A stretch of 62,337 bases of DNA from positions 1-62,337 of the forward strand of contig JAUCBJ010005100.1 in assembly GCA_032718475.1 (NCBI GenBank). Direction: 5' to 3'. The notes below the pieces were generated by a model that had not been told where the DNA came from, did no database searches, and saw only the letters and a program-made list of their open reading frames with translations. Every line of letters starts with the position of its first letter. Positions within the stretch are counted from its first letter, which is position 1. Source of the stretch: Nemertoderma westbladi (taxonomy: Eukaryota; Xenacoelomorpha; Nemertodermatida; Nemertodermatidae). Below, in pieces: positions 11,275 to 22,319 of the stretch. A program made the position numbers and the translations under genes.

Positions 11275-11419
11275 TGAAATAGTTGAAAAGGGAAAGCACC
11301 AGTTATGACTGCTCCACTGTAACGGTTCTTTAGAACTCCAATGTCAGGTGAATCACATCTTGAATTGAAATCCACATCCTCTTCACCAACAGGGGAATTG
11401 CATGTCATATAAACATCCC
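11275..11419 (-). CDS. Beta/gamma-crystallin-fold gene, most 5' exon seen
   Basis: Minus-strand exon of 145 nt with a TACATTGCAG acceptor and a GTATGT donor. It starts in phase 1 and ends with CA, which joins the A of the next exon to make a Gln codon. It encodes a Cys-containing acidic stretch (two Cys about 15 residues apart) and then GAVITGAFPFQLFQ, which leads into the motif of the next exon. The first exon and promoter must lie further right; element D starts only about 125 bp upstream, so any upstream intron is at least as long as the nested retroelements. Confidence 0.72.
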
Positions 11420-11545
11420 CTGCAATGTAAATAATGTGTACTACCACAAGAAAGCATAAACCTTTGTTAATATATTTTGTAATAATAATAATAATACAAT
11501 TTGATGGATTATTTAAATCCTGATTTTGTACAGGGGGATCAGTAT

Positions 11546-12155
11546 TGTTACGCTAGGTCTGTTAACCCACTAGCTCGTATATAAACCATATAAATCATAC
11601 CGCGGCAAGTTGCGGTATTTAGGACTGTCAGCGATAGTTAGGATTCGCTGCGCGGGGATTGTTTTCCCGTGAGTTTGGTTTGTTACTGTAACTGTATATC
11701 TGCTTCACCGGTTAGAGGACAGGTTTCCTTTTGTCTAGTTCATAGGCATTAGACCCGCTCACGTACATAGAATAGACACTAGGCTCTGCTCCTCGCCAGT
11801 AGTCGTTTGTGTATTGTATCTGTTTGTTTAGATACCCTGGACTGGGATTTGTTGTCAGGTACTGAATATTACTGCTAATACTAAAACTGTTAATATTATT
11901 GCTAGAATATTACATATTTTATTATATACTTTGTTAGTTTTATTTGTACCGGTTAGGGTATATATATGATATATATATATATATCAAGGTAAGTTTGACA
12001 TTTGGACATTTTGACATTTCGACATTCTGACTTTGTTGATTTATTTGTACCGGTTAGGGTATATATATGCTATATATATACCAAGATAAGTTTGACATTT
12101 CGACATTCCGATACTTTGACATTTTATTACCCGTACTTGACGTATATAATAAGAC
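11546..12155 (+). promoter_or_regulatory. Element D leader and probable 5' LTR
   Basis: Starts TGTTACGC, with a TATATAAA box at 11578-11585 and a TACCGC..GCGGTA hairpin at 11601-11620. From 11938 a block of about 70-110 bp (TTTATTTGTACCGGTTAGGG plus a TA run and GACATTT) is repeated twice. The LTR end cannot be placed. The gag ATG at 12156 sits in AAGACATGAGTG, closely like AGACTATGAGTG before the gag of element C. Confidence 0.5.
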
Positions 12156-12880
12156 ATGAGTGACACACCACATTCGACTCGACACCCACCTACCGACTAT
12201 GACTCGTGCGACCCGGACAGATCGACAGTAGACGAACCGAGAAGGAGAACCCGAGATTCCACAAATGTCACACCGTGTGCGTCGCCGGTACCCCGAACGG
12301 AAATACGGGAAGCCGCAATGCGAGGCGACGGCAGGATTGAGTATTTCCTTACAGTCCCGCAGACCAGGTCACGGGAACCAGACATGGTAAGCTTGGCGGG
12401 AAGCCAAGAAAATGTCATTAGAAGTATAGGAGGACACATGGCCTAGATTACTCGAAACCTCGGAGAAGGTTTTCGCGTTTTACGCGTGTTAACCGCCCCG
12501 ATGTCGAGATACGAGTTCTACACCTTACAGGTAAGGATAGAGAGTAGGGTACATGCCTCCGTAGATAAACTTAAAGGTTTACACGAACTTGCAGAGTTGC
12601 GTGGCGACAACTTTACTCAGGTAAAGATAATAGATAAGTTGGTAAGTGCGAGGGAAAGCCTTATCCAGTTTAAGTCAGTAATAAGATTGGCTCAACAGGA
12701 GCAGTTCGACCAACTGCTAGGTGAGTCAGTTTCTGACACATTGTTACAACCCGAAGAGGAAGAAGAACTATACTGCCTGGACGGGAGGTTAGAGACGCTC
12801 ACCAATTTTCTTCGTAGAAACGGCGTACCGATCGAAGAACCGGAAATCGAACCGCGAGGGACGACGGAAGTTCTTACTAC

Positions 12881-12900
12881 GGAAGGCTTGCGAGCCTACC
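12881..12900. repeat. D palindrome copy 1 (gag coding)
   Basis: GGAAGGCTTGCGAGCCTACC; stem AGGCT/AGCCT, loop TGCG. Read here as E-G-L-R-A-Y. Confidence 0.95.
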
Positions 12901-13941
12901 AAAATCCACCACTGGATAGATCGTTCGTTAGTGTGTGGAGCGACGTTGGCGACGTTAGTAGGACAACGTCTGTAATTACTCGACAATAACAGAAAGTTGC
13001 ACGCCGACAACAAGTCGTCGAGGAAGAAGCGCAATGGCAGATGGCACAGATCGCCATCGCGGGAGAGAAACAGCAAAGAGAGGACGAGGCAAGGATTGCG
13101 CAACTCAAAGCGCAAGCAGAATTCGAAGCCTTAGAACTGAGAAGACTGGAGGAAGATTTGGCACAAGAAGCTGCAGCCGACGAATTAGCACGAGTTGCGA
13201 CAGTAAACGCAGCGGAGTTAGCTCGGAAGAAAGCGGCATCTGACGCACGCGCCAAGTTGGAAGTGAGACAAATTAACGCACGATTGGCTATACAAGAAGC
13301 AGAGTTAGCGGCACAACAACAAGTAGCAGATCGACGCGAAACGGAGATGCAACTACAGTTCGAACTAAATCGTAGATCACGCGAGGCAGCGAACGCGCAA
13401 GCGGACTTCGAAATCGACGCGAGAGATAGATCTATAAGATCGCGAGCTGGACACGACTTGTCTGCCCTGGATCGCATGGAAGCTCGATATCGCAGGATAC
13501 AGAAGTGAATCGAGGAAGGAAGTGTGGGAGCGATAGATCGAGGAGAGGAGTTCGTCGAGGATTACTGCAAACGTTTTCCACAAGTGATTCCTATGCTGAA
13601 ACCTACAACTCCGATAAAACCGGTCTTTGTTACGAAACCTAAAGAAATAATACCTGTGCGCTCGGCGCAAGGTAACAGGTTTGTTGTGATGGAAATACCA
13701 CAACCTAGGGCAACTTCATCGCCAATTTTAGCAGGTAATGTAAATAGTCCACCTACAGTTAGTCATAGTCTACCTTTAGGAAGAGAGGAACCTGCGTTTA
13801 TGACAATTAAACAGGTAAGTAAGCTGTTAGCAGTTAAACCTGTGACGTGCTGTGCGAACCCAGTTATTTATAGACCGACTACGAAACCCGACTGTTTTAT
13901 TCAACCTTTGACACAATGTTCGACGCGACCTACGACTTCGT

Positions 13942-13961
13942 GGAAGGCTTGCGAGCCTACC
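13942..13961. repeat. D palindrome copy 2 (gag linker)
   Basis: Identical 20-mer, read in another frame as K-A-C-E-P-T. Part of an 89-93 bp local duplication with copy 3. Confidence 0.95.
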
Positions 13962-14034
13962 GAACAACAGAGGAGGATGGATGTGGGTAGTACCCACGGG
14001 ATCGAACAATGTTTAACGAGCCCTACGACTTCGT

Positions 14035-14054
14035 GGAAGGCTTGCGAGCCTACC
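14035..14054. repeat. D palindrome copy 3 (gag linker)
   Basis: Identical 20-mer. Between copies 2 and 3 lies a further hairpin, GTGGGTAGTACCCAC at 13983-13997. Confidence 0.95.
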
Positions 14055-15539
14055 GAACGACGGAGAACCGTAGATTCTAGACCTCAACGTACTCGACAAA
14101 AGGTAATACGCCGGACGCGAACCCACCGACCACCTTATCCGGATGATAGCGACTCATCAAGCGACTCGGAGTCGACAGAACGGAAAATATTCCGTACTGG
14201 AGAGGCAGCAGCGGCAGCGGATTACAAATGGGAGGAAGGATCGACGAATCCATACATCGACAATCCTTCACACGAGAAACACCTTTGCGGAAACCCACGT
14301 TGCAACCAGTGGAAGCGATCAGCAGCAACAGACTCGCCGAAATGATGCGACCTGTAACGGACCGACTAGCTCAACTCGAAGAACGACTCGAAGCACAACC
14401 GTCGGATCGATCGTGAACCAGCGTGGAGTTAGAACAACCTAGACAACATCGACCACCAAGGAGAGAACAGGAGACTAGACAGACTCTGACCCATCGAGAA
14501 GAAGATCCCGTTAATATTTCCTACCGACAAACAACGCGCGGAAGGGAATGAATGGACAACGCAACCAAACAAGGATGCGGACAGTTAGATTTAGTTAGCG
14601 AGATTGCGAAGTTCGCGGCTAGACACGGATTACCGGCATAAAAACCGACGAAGTTCTCTGGCAATGTGAAACACTGGCGTACACTGGTAGACTACGTAGA
14701 GTCCCAGATCGCTAAGTGTGCTTTCACCTCGACGGAGAAGTTTAATTACTTGCTCCAAGTCCTGTCTGGTGAGCCGAAACGATTAGCGGAAACCTTCATT
14801 GGTGTTCCAGATGCCTTTGAGTTGGCGTACGACCGTCTATATTCGATTTACGGCGGCAACGTCGCCATGGCTAAATCCATTATCGAAGACCTCTGCAGAG
14901 GAGGCAGTATTTTGAAACCGATCGATCTTCTGCGACTCGTGGACGAAATCAAGAACGCTATAGGGACTTTACGGTCCATTGGACAACTCGAATACGCTAA
15001 CGCACCGACAGTTCTCATTCGAATAATCGGTAGACTTCATCATCGACTACGACGAGAATGGCGATGCATCGAGTAGCAGCGTGAAGAAGCCGGCGGGCTA
15101 TTGAAACTCACCGACGTCTACCAACTGATTTCGCGGGAGACCGTAATTGAGACTCGATCCAACTATACTGATCACCATATAGCGGCAGAAGGAATAGCTA
15201 TTGCTGCGCCGAATCGGACCAAACCATTTCCGACGAACGCAAAAGCCCTGACTTATGCCACCCCAACTGAAACTTCTAAAGTTCTGACGCCTATCGGCAC
15301 CAAGCAGCCACGACAACAGTTGCCGGCAGACTTTGCGGGATGCTCATATTGCGAAAAGAATGGCAGAAACCATAGCGGACATAAAGTCGTGGATGTCGCT
15401 CATTCAGGGAGTTGGGAATTGAAGAGAGGAGACTCCAAATTCGATCTTTGGATTCTTGTTAGAGATGTACGAAGCCAGGATACGTCCGGAAGGATTGCCC
15501 GAGCGACGATACATGTCCTCTATGTGGACGTAACCATGT

Positions 15540-17008
15540 CGCAGGAAAAACGGTCATTAAATATTATGAGAGATACCATTCGCCAGACCGCGAATGGCCA
15601 CTACGAGGTTGGCATGTTGTGGCGCAATGGAAAACCTAAGCTCGTTAACAACTACCCGCTTGCTTTGAGGCGACTCAAATCAATAAGGCAGCGATTGTTG
15701 CGTGATGGGACGGCCCATATGCAATACAATGCGCAACTTCAGACGTATCTCCAAAAGGGATATGCCGTTAGGATGTTAAATCCCGAGGTAACCACAGATC
15801 AGACATATTACCTGCCACACCATTTTGTTCGACACCCGGACAAACCTGGCAAGGTGCGTGTAGTCAACGACTGCGCTGCGCTTTACCAAGGGATGTCTAT
15901 GAACAGCGATCTGATGTACGTGCCGAATATGAATAATTACCTCATGGGAGTCCTAATGCATTTTAGACAACGCAAAGTGGCTTTCACCTGTGACGTAGAG
16001 GCCATGTTTCACCAGGTTAAGGCTTTGAAGCGGGTCAGGGACTGCTTGAGGTTTCTTTGATATCTGGATGGAAATTTAGAACTTCCGCCAGAAACTTACC
16101 AAATGCAGGTAAGAGTTTTCGGAACCAGGGACAGCCCCAACTGCACCATGTATGCCTTAAAGCAGACAGCATTAGACAGACAAGACTAATTTGACCCAGA
16201 AGTAGCTCGGACAGTGGAACGAGATTTCTACGTGGATGACGGCCTCAAGAGTTGTGACACTCTGGAGTGCGCTACGACCGTAGCACACCAACTCCAGGAT
16301 TGTCTCGCTGAGGGCAGATTCCGCCTTACGAAGTTCGCTTCCAACGAACCCGAACTAGTGAACTCATTTGACCCAACTGATCGCAGTGGAGGAGATTTAG
16401 ACTTAGACCTAGTACCTCTACCTACGACCAAAGTATTAGGACTTAGTTGGGACCCTAACACCGACAATTTTAGGGTACGTGTAAGGTCCAACAACCAGAC
16501 TAGACCTCTCACTAAGAGGACTTGCTTATCGACCATGAGTCGATTGTATGACCCATTGTGTTTCATTAGTCCAGTGATCCTACATGCTAGGATCATACTC
16601 CGCAGCATTTGGCAAGCCGGACTGGAATGGGACGATGCCATCCCAGAAAAGTTCGCTGAGCAATGGAGGGACTGGGAAGCCCAACTGACGTTCCTACAAG
16701 ACTATACCATACCAAGGGTATACTTTCCTTTGCAGACCACCTTTCCTGCCGATTTAGAGCTTCACAGCTTTAGTGATGCTAGCAAGGATGGATTGGGGGT
16801 TACTTTATACCTTAGACGACAAGTGACATCGGACAGCTACGATGTGTCTCTCGTTACTTCTAGGGGTAGAACAATGCCGTTGAAGTATATGACTGTACCT
16901 CGTGGAGAGCTGCAAGCCGGGACAATATCCACCGATATTGTCAGTCTAGTTCAACGCGAGCTGGAGGCTAACTTGAATGTCACATATTGGACGGATGCGA
17001 CGTTGGTA
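15540..17008 (+). pseudogene. Element D RT and partial RNase H
   Basis: Copies element RNA into DNA. The frame is that of 15101-16060 and 16214-17010, interrupted by TGA at 16058-16060 and TAA near 16187. RT landmarks: DQTYYLPHHFV and VRVVNDCAA near the start, FTCDVEAMFHQV (motif A), RDSPN, and FYVDDG (motif C). RNase H begins with LHSFSDAS, continues to RGELQAG and ends abruptly at YWTDATLV, where element C continues for another 60 residues before integrase. The break at about 17008 is the deletion junction with element A. Confidence 0.85.
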
Positions 17009-17049
17009 ACCCAAACCCCTAACCGAGAGAGGCCAAACCCGTGGAGGTT

Positions 17050-17468
17050 AGGGGCCAAACCCCTAACCGAGAGAGAACACAAGGAGTGAAGGGAAACACT
17101 CCAAAGGGTGCCAACAGGGATATTAGCCAATGGGGGGAAGGCATCGGCTAGGTAATGTAATACGGCCAAACCGTGCAATATATATTACCAGTTGACTGCA
17201 TCAGTTATCTCAGTTATCAGTTAGTCAGATCAGTTAGGGTGGAGCGGCAACATCTATTACTGTCCACTACCGCCACCACATCATTCAATCAGTGTTTACC
17301 GGTATATCAGTTATCATCAGTTTAACCGTGCTTGCATTACTCATTTTATTATACTTATACTTATGAACTCCAGAACTTTCAACTTAACTGACCCTTTTCA
17401 TACACACGGCGGGGACGCGTAAATAGACAAACCCAACGGATAAATCGGGATCCGTAGATCCCGTCACA
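17050..17468 (+). repeat. Element A 5' LTR, truncated
   Basis: Matches 23727-24146 of the 3' LTR over its whole length with few differences and ends GTCACA. The first 138 bp are missing. Just upstream, 17011-17031 is an extra copy of the piece CCAAACCCCTAACCGAGAGA, so the junction is rearranged. The minus-strand frame ending LRVPAVC inside it is an accident of LTR sequence. Confidence 0.92.
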
Positions 17469-17559
17469 GTAATAGATTTCCAGCTGCCCGAAACTGAACT
17501 CTGAACTGAAGTAATAGATTCCAACAGCCCGAACTGACTGCTAGCCACCAAGAGAAAGG

Positions 17560-19600
17560 ATGAGTCGAGAAGAGAAGACGACACCGCCGCGGACCCCGGG
17601 CGACGATCTAACGATCCGTGAGGCCGCGACGCAACGATACGGACCCACGACACCGGTCGATGCTACGTCGACCAGGTCGACGCCGGTTGACGCCACGTCG
17701 ATAACGAGCAACGGTCGGGAACCAAGATGTGGGGGGTCGTCTACGACGAGAGAGCGAGTCGAGTAGAGGAGAGAGTGAGACGGGAGAGGAGAGAGACGAG
17801 TCGACACAGGGCGGCGGTCGATATGCCGATGTCGCCGGCCAGCCACAGGCCGAGGGCGACGAACGGCCCACCAGAACGGCAACGGTGGAGCCGATGGTAC
17901 GACGTCGGACCCGGAGGGAGAGAGGAGTGCGGTACACTTACAGTACGTACAGCAACCGTACGGGCGAGGGGGGTAGTAGTAGTACGTTAGGAAATGTTGG
18001 TATTAATAGTACCGTAGTAGATAACCCTAATCCCTTTATTACAGGAAATATTTTACCCGGTAATTCAAATTCAAATAATAATATTAATTCAAATATTCAG
18101 AATAATTCAAATAATTCGAATAATAATTTAAATTTTGAAAATAATAACAACTCTAATTTAAATAATTTAAATAATAATCCCGTTTCAAATTCTAATAATT
18201 TAATTGATTTAACAAATAATATTGGGAATGGTGCTATTAATATGAGCGTGTCAGACGTGTATAGCCCGGCAGACGGCGGCCTGGTAGGCCACGTAGTTAG
18301 TGGGCAGGAGGTGGCGGGGTTGAGACAACCCGACGGCGGCCTGGTAGGCCACGTAGTTGGTAGGCAGGAGGTAGCGGGGTTGAGCCAACCCGAGGTGGGC
18401 CTGGTAGGCCTCGCAGTAGTAGAGAGAGAGGCGGGGGTGAATAGACCCAGCCGTAGTAGAGATAGTGTGTCGACTAGAGAGGGGTGTAGAAGTGGAGTAA
18501 GAGATGGTGAAGTTAGATGTGGCGAGTGGGGGGGGGGGGGGGCTACAGGAGCCCTATCACGGAAGATTAGTGGCAAGAGAAGGGGGGTGGAAAATGTCCG
18601 ACAAGAGGGACGCAGAATTGTAGTAAGAGATAGTGAAGTTAGAAGTGGCGGGTGGGGGGGGGGGGGGCTACGGGCCCCCCACCACGAGAGATTAGTAGCG
18701 AGAGAGGGGGGGCAGAGAGTGTCCCACAGGCGTCGGCGGATAATGCGCGGGCCGAGTTAGGTAAACCGCAACACCCGGCGATGGAGAATAATAGGGGGAT
18801 TGCGAGTATCCCCAGCGGCGTGCGATCGAACAGAGAGAGACAGGTTGACGTCGCGAGAGGGCGGGCGACGAAACGTCGAGCCCAGTCAGAAGAGAGAAGA
18901 TTAGTAGAGTTTATTAGAGAGGTCGAAGATAGAAGAAGATTAGCAGAGTTTAGCCGAGAGGTCGAAGAGAACAGGAGTGAAGATAATAGAAGAGTCGTTG
19001 CTAGGGGCAACCGGAGAGCGAGGACGGATAGCGAGCCGTCGATAGTAGAGATGGAGTTAGGGAGTCAGTGGGGTCGAACTTCGGGAGATTGCCGTCGCCC
19101 CGGAGAAATGCACCGCACGCCAAGAGAGTGGTACAGGACGTACCGGTACGAAGAAGAGAACAGGAGAGGGGATCGAGGGGAAGCTTCCCGACGGGATGTA
19201 GCTGCCGATCGAGAGTACGGTAGTCGCGGGGAGATTCGAGATTCGCGAAGAATAAACTTCGGTTCGGAAGGGCACATGCAGACTGCAGGACATACTGTAG
19301 GCCTTACTGCACATACTATTATAGGCCATGCTGGGAGAGATAGAGTAGGCGATAGGGTAGCGCGAACGATGGGATTAAACCCGGAAGTCGCGGAGTACAT
19401 ACCGGTAGGTAGGCGAGAGGTAGGTAGGCCTATATCGGTACAGCAGCATGACTATAATACACAGGGACATAACATATATCCAGGGGAGGGGAGAGTTATT
19501 GTAGATAGATGTATGGGCCCCAATATATTAACATCAACCCCAGTACCAAACATACCGGTGGGGGGGGGGGGGGACAGGGTGACATTCCCCCATTACAATA
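17560..19600 (+). pseudogene. Element A gag, N-terminal region with G-run frame breaks
   Basis: Likely start ATG at 17560, the first after the LTR. The sequence then needs three frames: 17560-17766, 17729-18760 and 18652-19620. Content: a Thr/Arg-rich start, an Asn-rich low-complexity stretch (18050-18230), three 20-residue repeats (GGLVGHVVGRQEVAGL type, 18265-18420), and an Arg/Glu-rich basic region. Two of the frame switches fall on runs of 13 or more G (18528-18542, 18650-18667), a third on 19558-19573. Element B has the same three runs, coding Gly, at the same places. Confidence 0.65.
18265..18420. repeat. 60-bp tandem repeat in gag with GGCCTGGTAGGCC hairpin
   Basis: Three units; hairpin copies at 18278-18290, 18338-18350 and 18398-18410, stem GGCCT/AGGCC with loop GGT. 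Each unit encodes 20 residues. Element B has four or five units at 61803-62034. Confidence 0.9.
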
Positions 19601-22043
19601 TCAACAATATACCCCAATAGGAGCAAGAACATCGAACCCCTTGGACGAGAACAGGTCGTGCGACACGGAAATATGGAGGGGGCCGTTACCCCCAATGATA
19701 TATCCGACGCAACAAATAAAATCAACAGATAGGACGGACGGACCGCACCCAATAGGAGAGTCTGTACAACATCCATCGAACCCATTGGAAGCGCAAGCGA
19801 TGGGAATGGCCACATTAATCGATGCATTAAAGACCAGGATCGAGTTACCACCAGTCGAGCCATTTAAATTCGACGGAAGTAGGCCGGAAGAATACCTGCA
19901 GTTTCGGCGCATGTACAGCAACGAGATATTAAGTAAGAACTTGACGCAGGCGGAGTGCCTAAAATATCTGCAAGTATATACAGGAGGCCCAGCATACGAC
20001 ATCGTGAGGCAATACCAGGGCATCGAGGGCGGCTTCACGACAGCATGGCGGGCGTTAGATAGGGAGTACGGGCACCCAGCCAAGATCATCCGGCAAACCC
20101 TGAGAGGCATAACATCGGGTGGCCTACAGGATAATCCCGTTAGCATAAAGACCTTTGCGAATAAGGTCGAGAAGGCGTTAATCGTACTGAAGACGCTAGA
20201 CGCACCATACGAACTCAACGCGTCTAACAACATCACCACGATAGCGCAGGCACTGCCGATCTGGCTGCGGAGAAAGTGGAGGAAGATCGCCTTCTCCACT
20301 CGAGAGAAGAAAGGTGCGGAACCGGGCCTAGAAGAAATGTCGAGCTTCCTAAACTATGAAGCCGAATTAATTACAGACCCAGTCTATAGTGAGGATAGTT
20401 TGGGGAAGGCACCAAAGACCGAATACAACAGGCCTGGACCCGAACATAATCCGACAGACCCATTCTCGGGAGTGGGACAGTCACTACCACATGCGGCCAC
20501 ACAGGGGACTGCTAGTCCACAGTTAGCTGGTAGTAGGGCCACACCGTGGCGGGCACAGAAAGAAAATAACACCATAAATAAACATAATCCCAATGTACCC
20601 AGTAGGCCGAATACAGACAACCAAAACACTAAATCGATACATATAAACCTACGCGCGATACGTGAGGGACTATACAGGGAACGCTATAATCCAGGATTCG
20701 AATGTCAATTACACCGGGACGGAACCCATAAGACCAGGAGTTGTAAGCACTGGCAAGCGTTGCCCAAACAAGATCGTGTAGCCTACACAGACGCAAACGG
20801 ACTATGTCATCGATGTGTGGTAGAAGGACACAGACCCGGAGAGTGTAGAGAAACAGCAGCAAGAGAGGAGGAGACTGGAGGCCAAACAGCAGCTAGAAGC
20901 ACTATAGAAGAGGAGAAGAAGAGAAAAGTACTACTCGGGGTAGTACCAGTGAAGATATCAGGAGAGGGCGGTCGATCAGTAACGACATTAATGCTGGTCG
21001 ACAGCGGAGCAGCCTTCACGCTGGTGGAGAACTGGGTGGCCGAAGAGATAGGGCTAAAGACGAGGCCGAACAGAATGGCGGTAACTACCGTCTCGAGTAA
21101 AGATGAGGTCCTGGAGACGAGGACGGGGCGGTGCAGGATAGCAGCGATTGCACCGGGATGCGACTATGGGGCGACGATCGACCCCATCCACATCATCGAA
21201 TCGATAAACATCAACGCCAGGCGACCAACCAACGTTGAGGTCGAGCAGTACAGATTCCTGGAGGGTATCGATTTCTCAATACCAAAGGTGGACGTTAGGA
21301 AGGTGTCCATTATAGTAGGAATGGACTGCCCGACGGCCCATGAGAGAATGAAGACGGTCTTCGGCGAAGACAGGCAGCGGGACCCGACGGCGATCCTCAC
21401 GCCGTTCGGATGGACGCTTAGCGGCCCAGTTAAAACCAACATCCCATGCAGTGTGACAGAGACATCTGGGTGCATGATACCAGGCACCGAAGACGCAGAG
21501 GAAGTAGAGGAGAAACAAGAGATAGTAGAGCCAAATAGGGAGGTGACGGTAAGAAAGTTGGCAGAGGAGAGTAGGTTTCCCAGCAAGCATCGGTATGGAG
21601 ATGGACCGGAGCGGACGGCGAGGTGTCCGGAGGACAACACTCCGGGGGAGTGCCCGGAGGAGTGTCGGAAGGAGTGTCTAAAGGAGTGTCCAGAGGAATG
21701 TCCGGAAGAGACGCAGGTCCGGTTTGGAGGCATACCGACAAGGGGGAAGTCGAGAAGGAAGGCAGGATGGAAAGGGATAGGACTATTATTCTACCTTCTG
21801 TTCTGCCTGTTCTTTCACTTTCTATTCATTCTGCCGGCGGGAGACAACAAGGAGGGAGGTGGCATTTTGATGCCAGGAGATGAGCTAGTTAAGAAGGCGG
21901 CGGAGAGACCCGATTTCAGGGTGGCAGAAGAGGGAGAACCAATTCCTGGTGAGATGGAATTGGCGAAGAGAGTGCGGCGAATCCTACAGGACCTACAAGA
22001 GCAGCAGTGGGAGAGTGCCTGTTGGAAGAATCGCCCTAGTTAG
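19509..22043 (+). CDS. Element A gag-protease ORF with novel membrane-like tail
   Basis: An 844-codon frame. Residues about 100-280 form the capsid-like region (FKFDGSRPEEYLQFRRMY, AYDIVRQYQG, REYGHPAKIIRQTL), matching DUF1759-type BEL gag. A knuckle CHRCVVEGHRPGEC follows, with an upstream Cys/His pair. The aspartic protease has MLVDSGAAFTLV (catalytic D-S-G) and later IIVGMDCPTAHERM. Where element B continues into RT, A instead has a Glu/Cys-rich repeat (CPEECRKECLKECPEECPEE), a basic stretch, about 20 hydrophobic residues (GLLFYLLFCLFFHFLFILPA) and a 70-residue charged end. Reading frame is intact, so Gag and protease could still be made. The tail is unlike anything in B. Confidence 0.8.
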   Translation: MYGPQYININPSTKHTGGGGGGQGDIPPLQYQQYTPIGARTSNPLDENRSCDTEIWRGPLPPMIYPTQQIKSTDRTDGPHPIGESVQHPSNPLEAQAMGMATLIDALKTRIELPPVEPFKFDGSRPEEYLQFRRMYSNEILSKNLTQAECLKYLQVYTGGPAYDIVRQYQGIEGGFTTAWRALDREYGHPAKIIRQTLRGITSGGLQDNPVSIKTFANKVEKALIVLKTLDAPYELNASNNITTIAQALPIWLRRKWRKIAFSTREKKGAEPGLEEMSSFLNYEAELITDPVYSEDSLGKAPKTEYNRPGPEHNPTDPFSGVGQSLPHAATQGTASPQLAGSRATPWRAQKENNTINKHNPNVPSRPNTDNQNTKSIHINLRAIREGLYRERYNPGFECQLHRDGTHKTRSCKHWQALPKQDRVAYTDANGLCHRCVVEGHRPGECRETAAREEETGGQTAARSTIEEEKKRKVLLGVVPVKISGEGGRSVTTLMLVDSGAAFTLVENWVAEEIGLKTRPNRMAVTTVSSKDEVLETRTGRCRIAAIAPGCDYGATIDPIHIIESININARRPTNVEVEQYRFLEGIDFSIPKVDVRKVSIIVGMDCPTAHERMKTVFGEDRQRDPTAILTPFGWTLSGPVKTNIPCSVTETSGCMIPGTEDAEEVEEKQEIVEPNREVTVRKLAEESRFPSKHRYGDGPERTARCPEDNTPGECPEECRKECLKECPEECPEETQVRFGGIPTRGKSRRKAGWKGIGLLFYLLFCLFFHFLFILPAGDNKEGGGILMPGDELVKKAAERPDFRVAEEGEPIPGEMELAKRVRRILQDLQEQQWESACWKNRPS

Positions 22044-22319
22044 GAGATTTAGTCGTCCAATATTTTGGACTGAGGGGGGTGGGAATGAGGGCGAGACGCC
22101 CTTCCCACAAAAATAATTATTTAATTTAAATAAACAATAATAAATAATTAAATAATTAAAAATAATAGTTAGTAGAAGTAAGAAGTAGTAAGGTAGAAGT
22201 ATAGTAGGTTAGAAGGCGGCAGAGTATAGGGAGTGTGGTATAAACATACCACGGGAGTAGAGGGTACGTAGTACCGGGAGTTAAGTTAGAAGGCGGCGGG
22301 GTAAGGGAGTGTGGCATAT
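22044..22319 (+). other. Element A 3' UTR start
   Basis: The block TTTAGTCGTCC to GGGCGAGACGCCCTTCCCAC (22050-22110) matches element B just after its pol stop (55261-55330, minus). GGGCGAGACGCCC is itself a hairpin. A GGTACGTAGTACC palindrome lies at 22263-22275. Confidence 0.8.

Larger units (their letters stand above)
12156..15540 (+). pseudogene. Element D gag, broken by stops
   Basis: Structural polyprotein of a BEL/Pao element. One frame runs from 12156 to 14345, broken only by TAG at 12444, TAA at 12987 and TGA at 13506, then shifts. Parts in order: a charged N-terminus; a helical region (12486-12989); a long Glu/Ala/Arg coiled coil (13041-13508); a linker holding two palindrome copies in an 89-bp duplication; and a DUF1759-like capsid region (14666-15076, motif KFNYLLQVLSG and AKSIIEDL). 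A zinc knuckle (CTKPGYVRKDC, with Tyr where His is usual) reads in another frame around 15470-15520. The protease that should follow is absent. Confidence 0.75.

Noticed and set aside
16228-16641. 137-codon minus-strand ORF over RT
   Set aside because: Shadow of the D pol frame, which has clear RT motifs on the plus strand.
17384-17653. Minus-strand ORF ending LRVPAVCMKRVS, also at 24062-24253, similar to the end of the element L ORF
   Set aside because: All three are the same LTR sequence read antisense; not a protein family.
21779-21841. Element A tail as a retroviral envelope
   Set aside because: Only one hydrophobic segment of about 20 residues, no signal peptide, no ectodomain or cleavage site.
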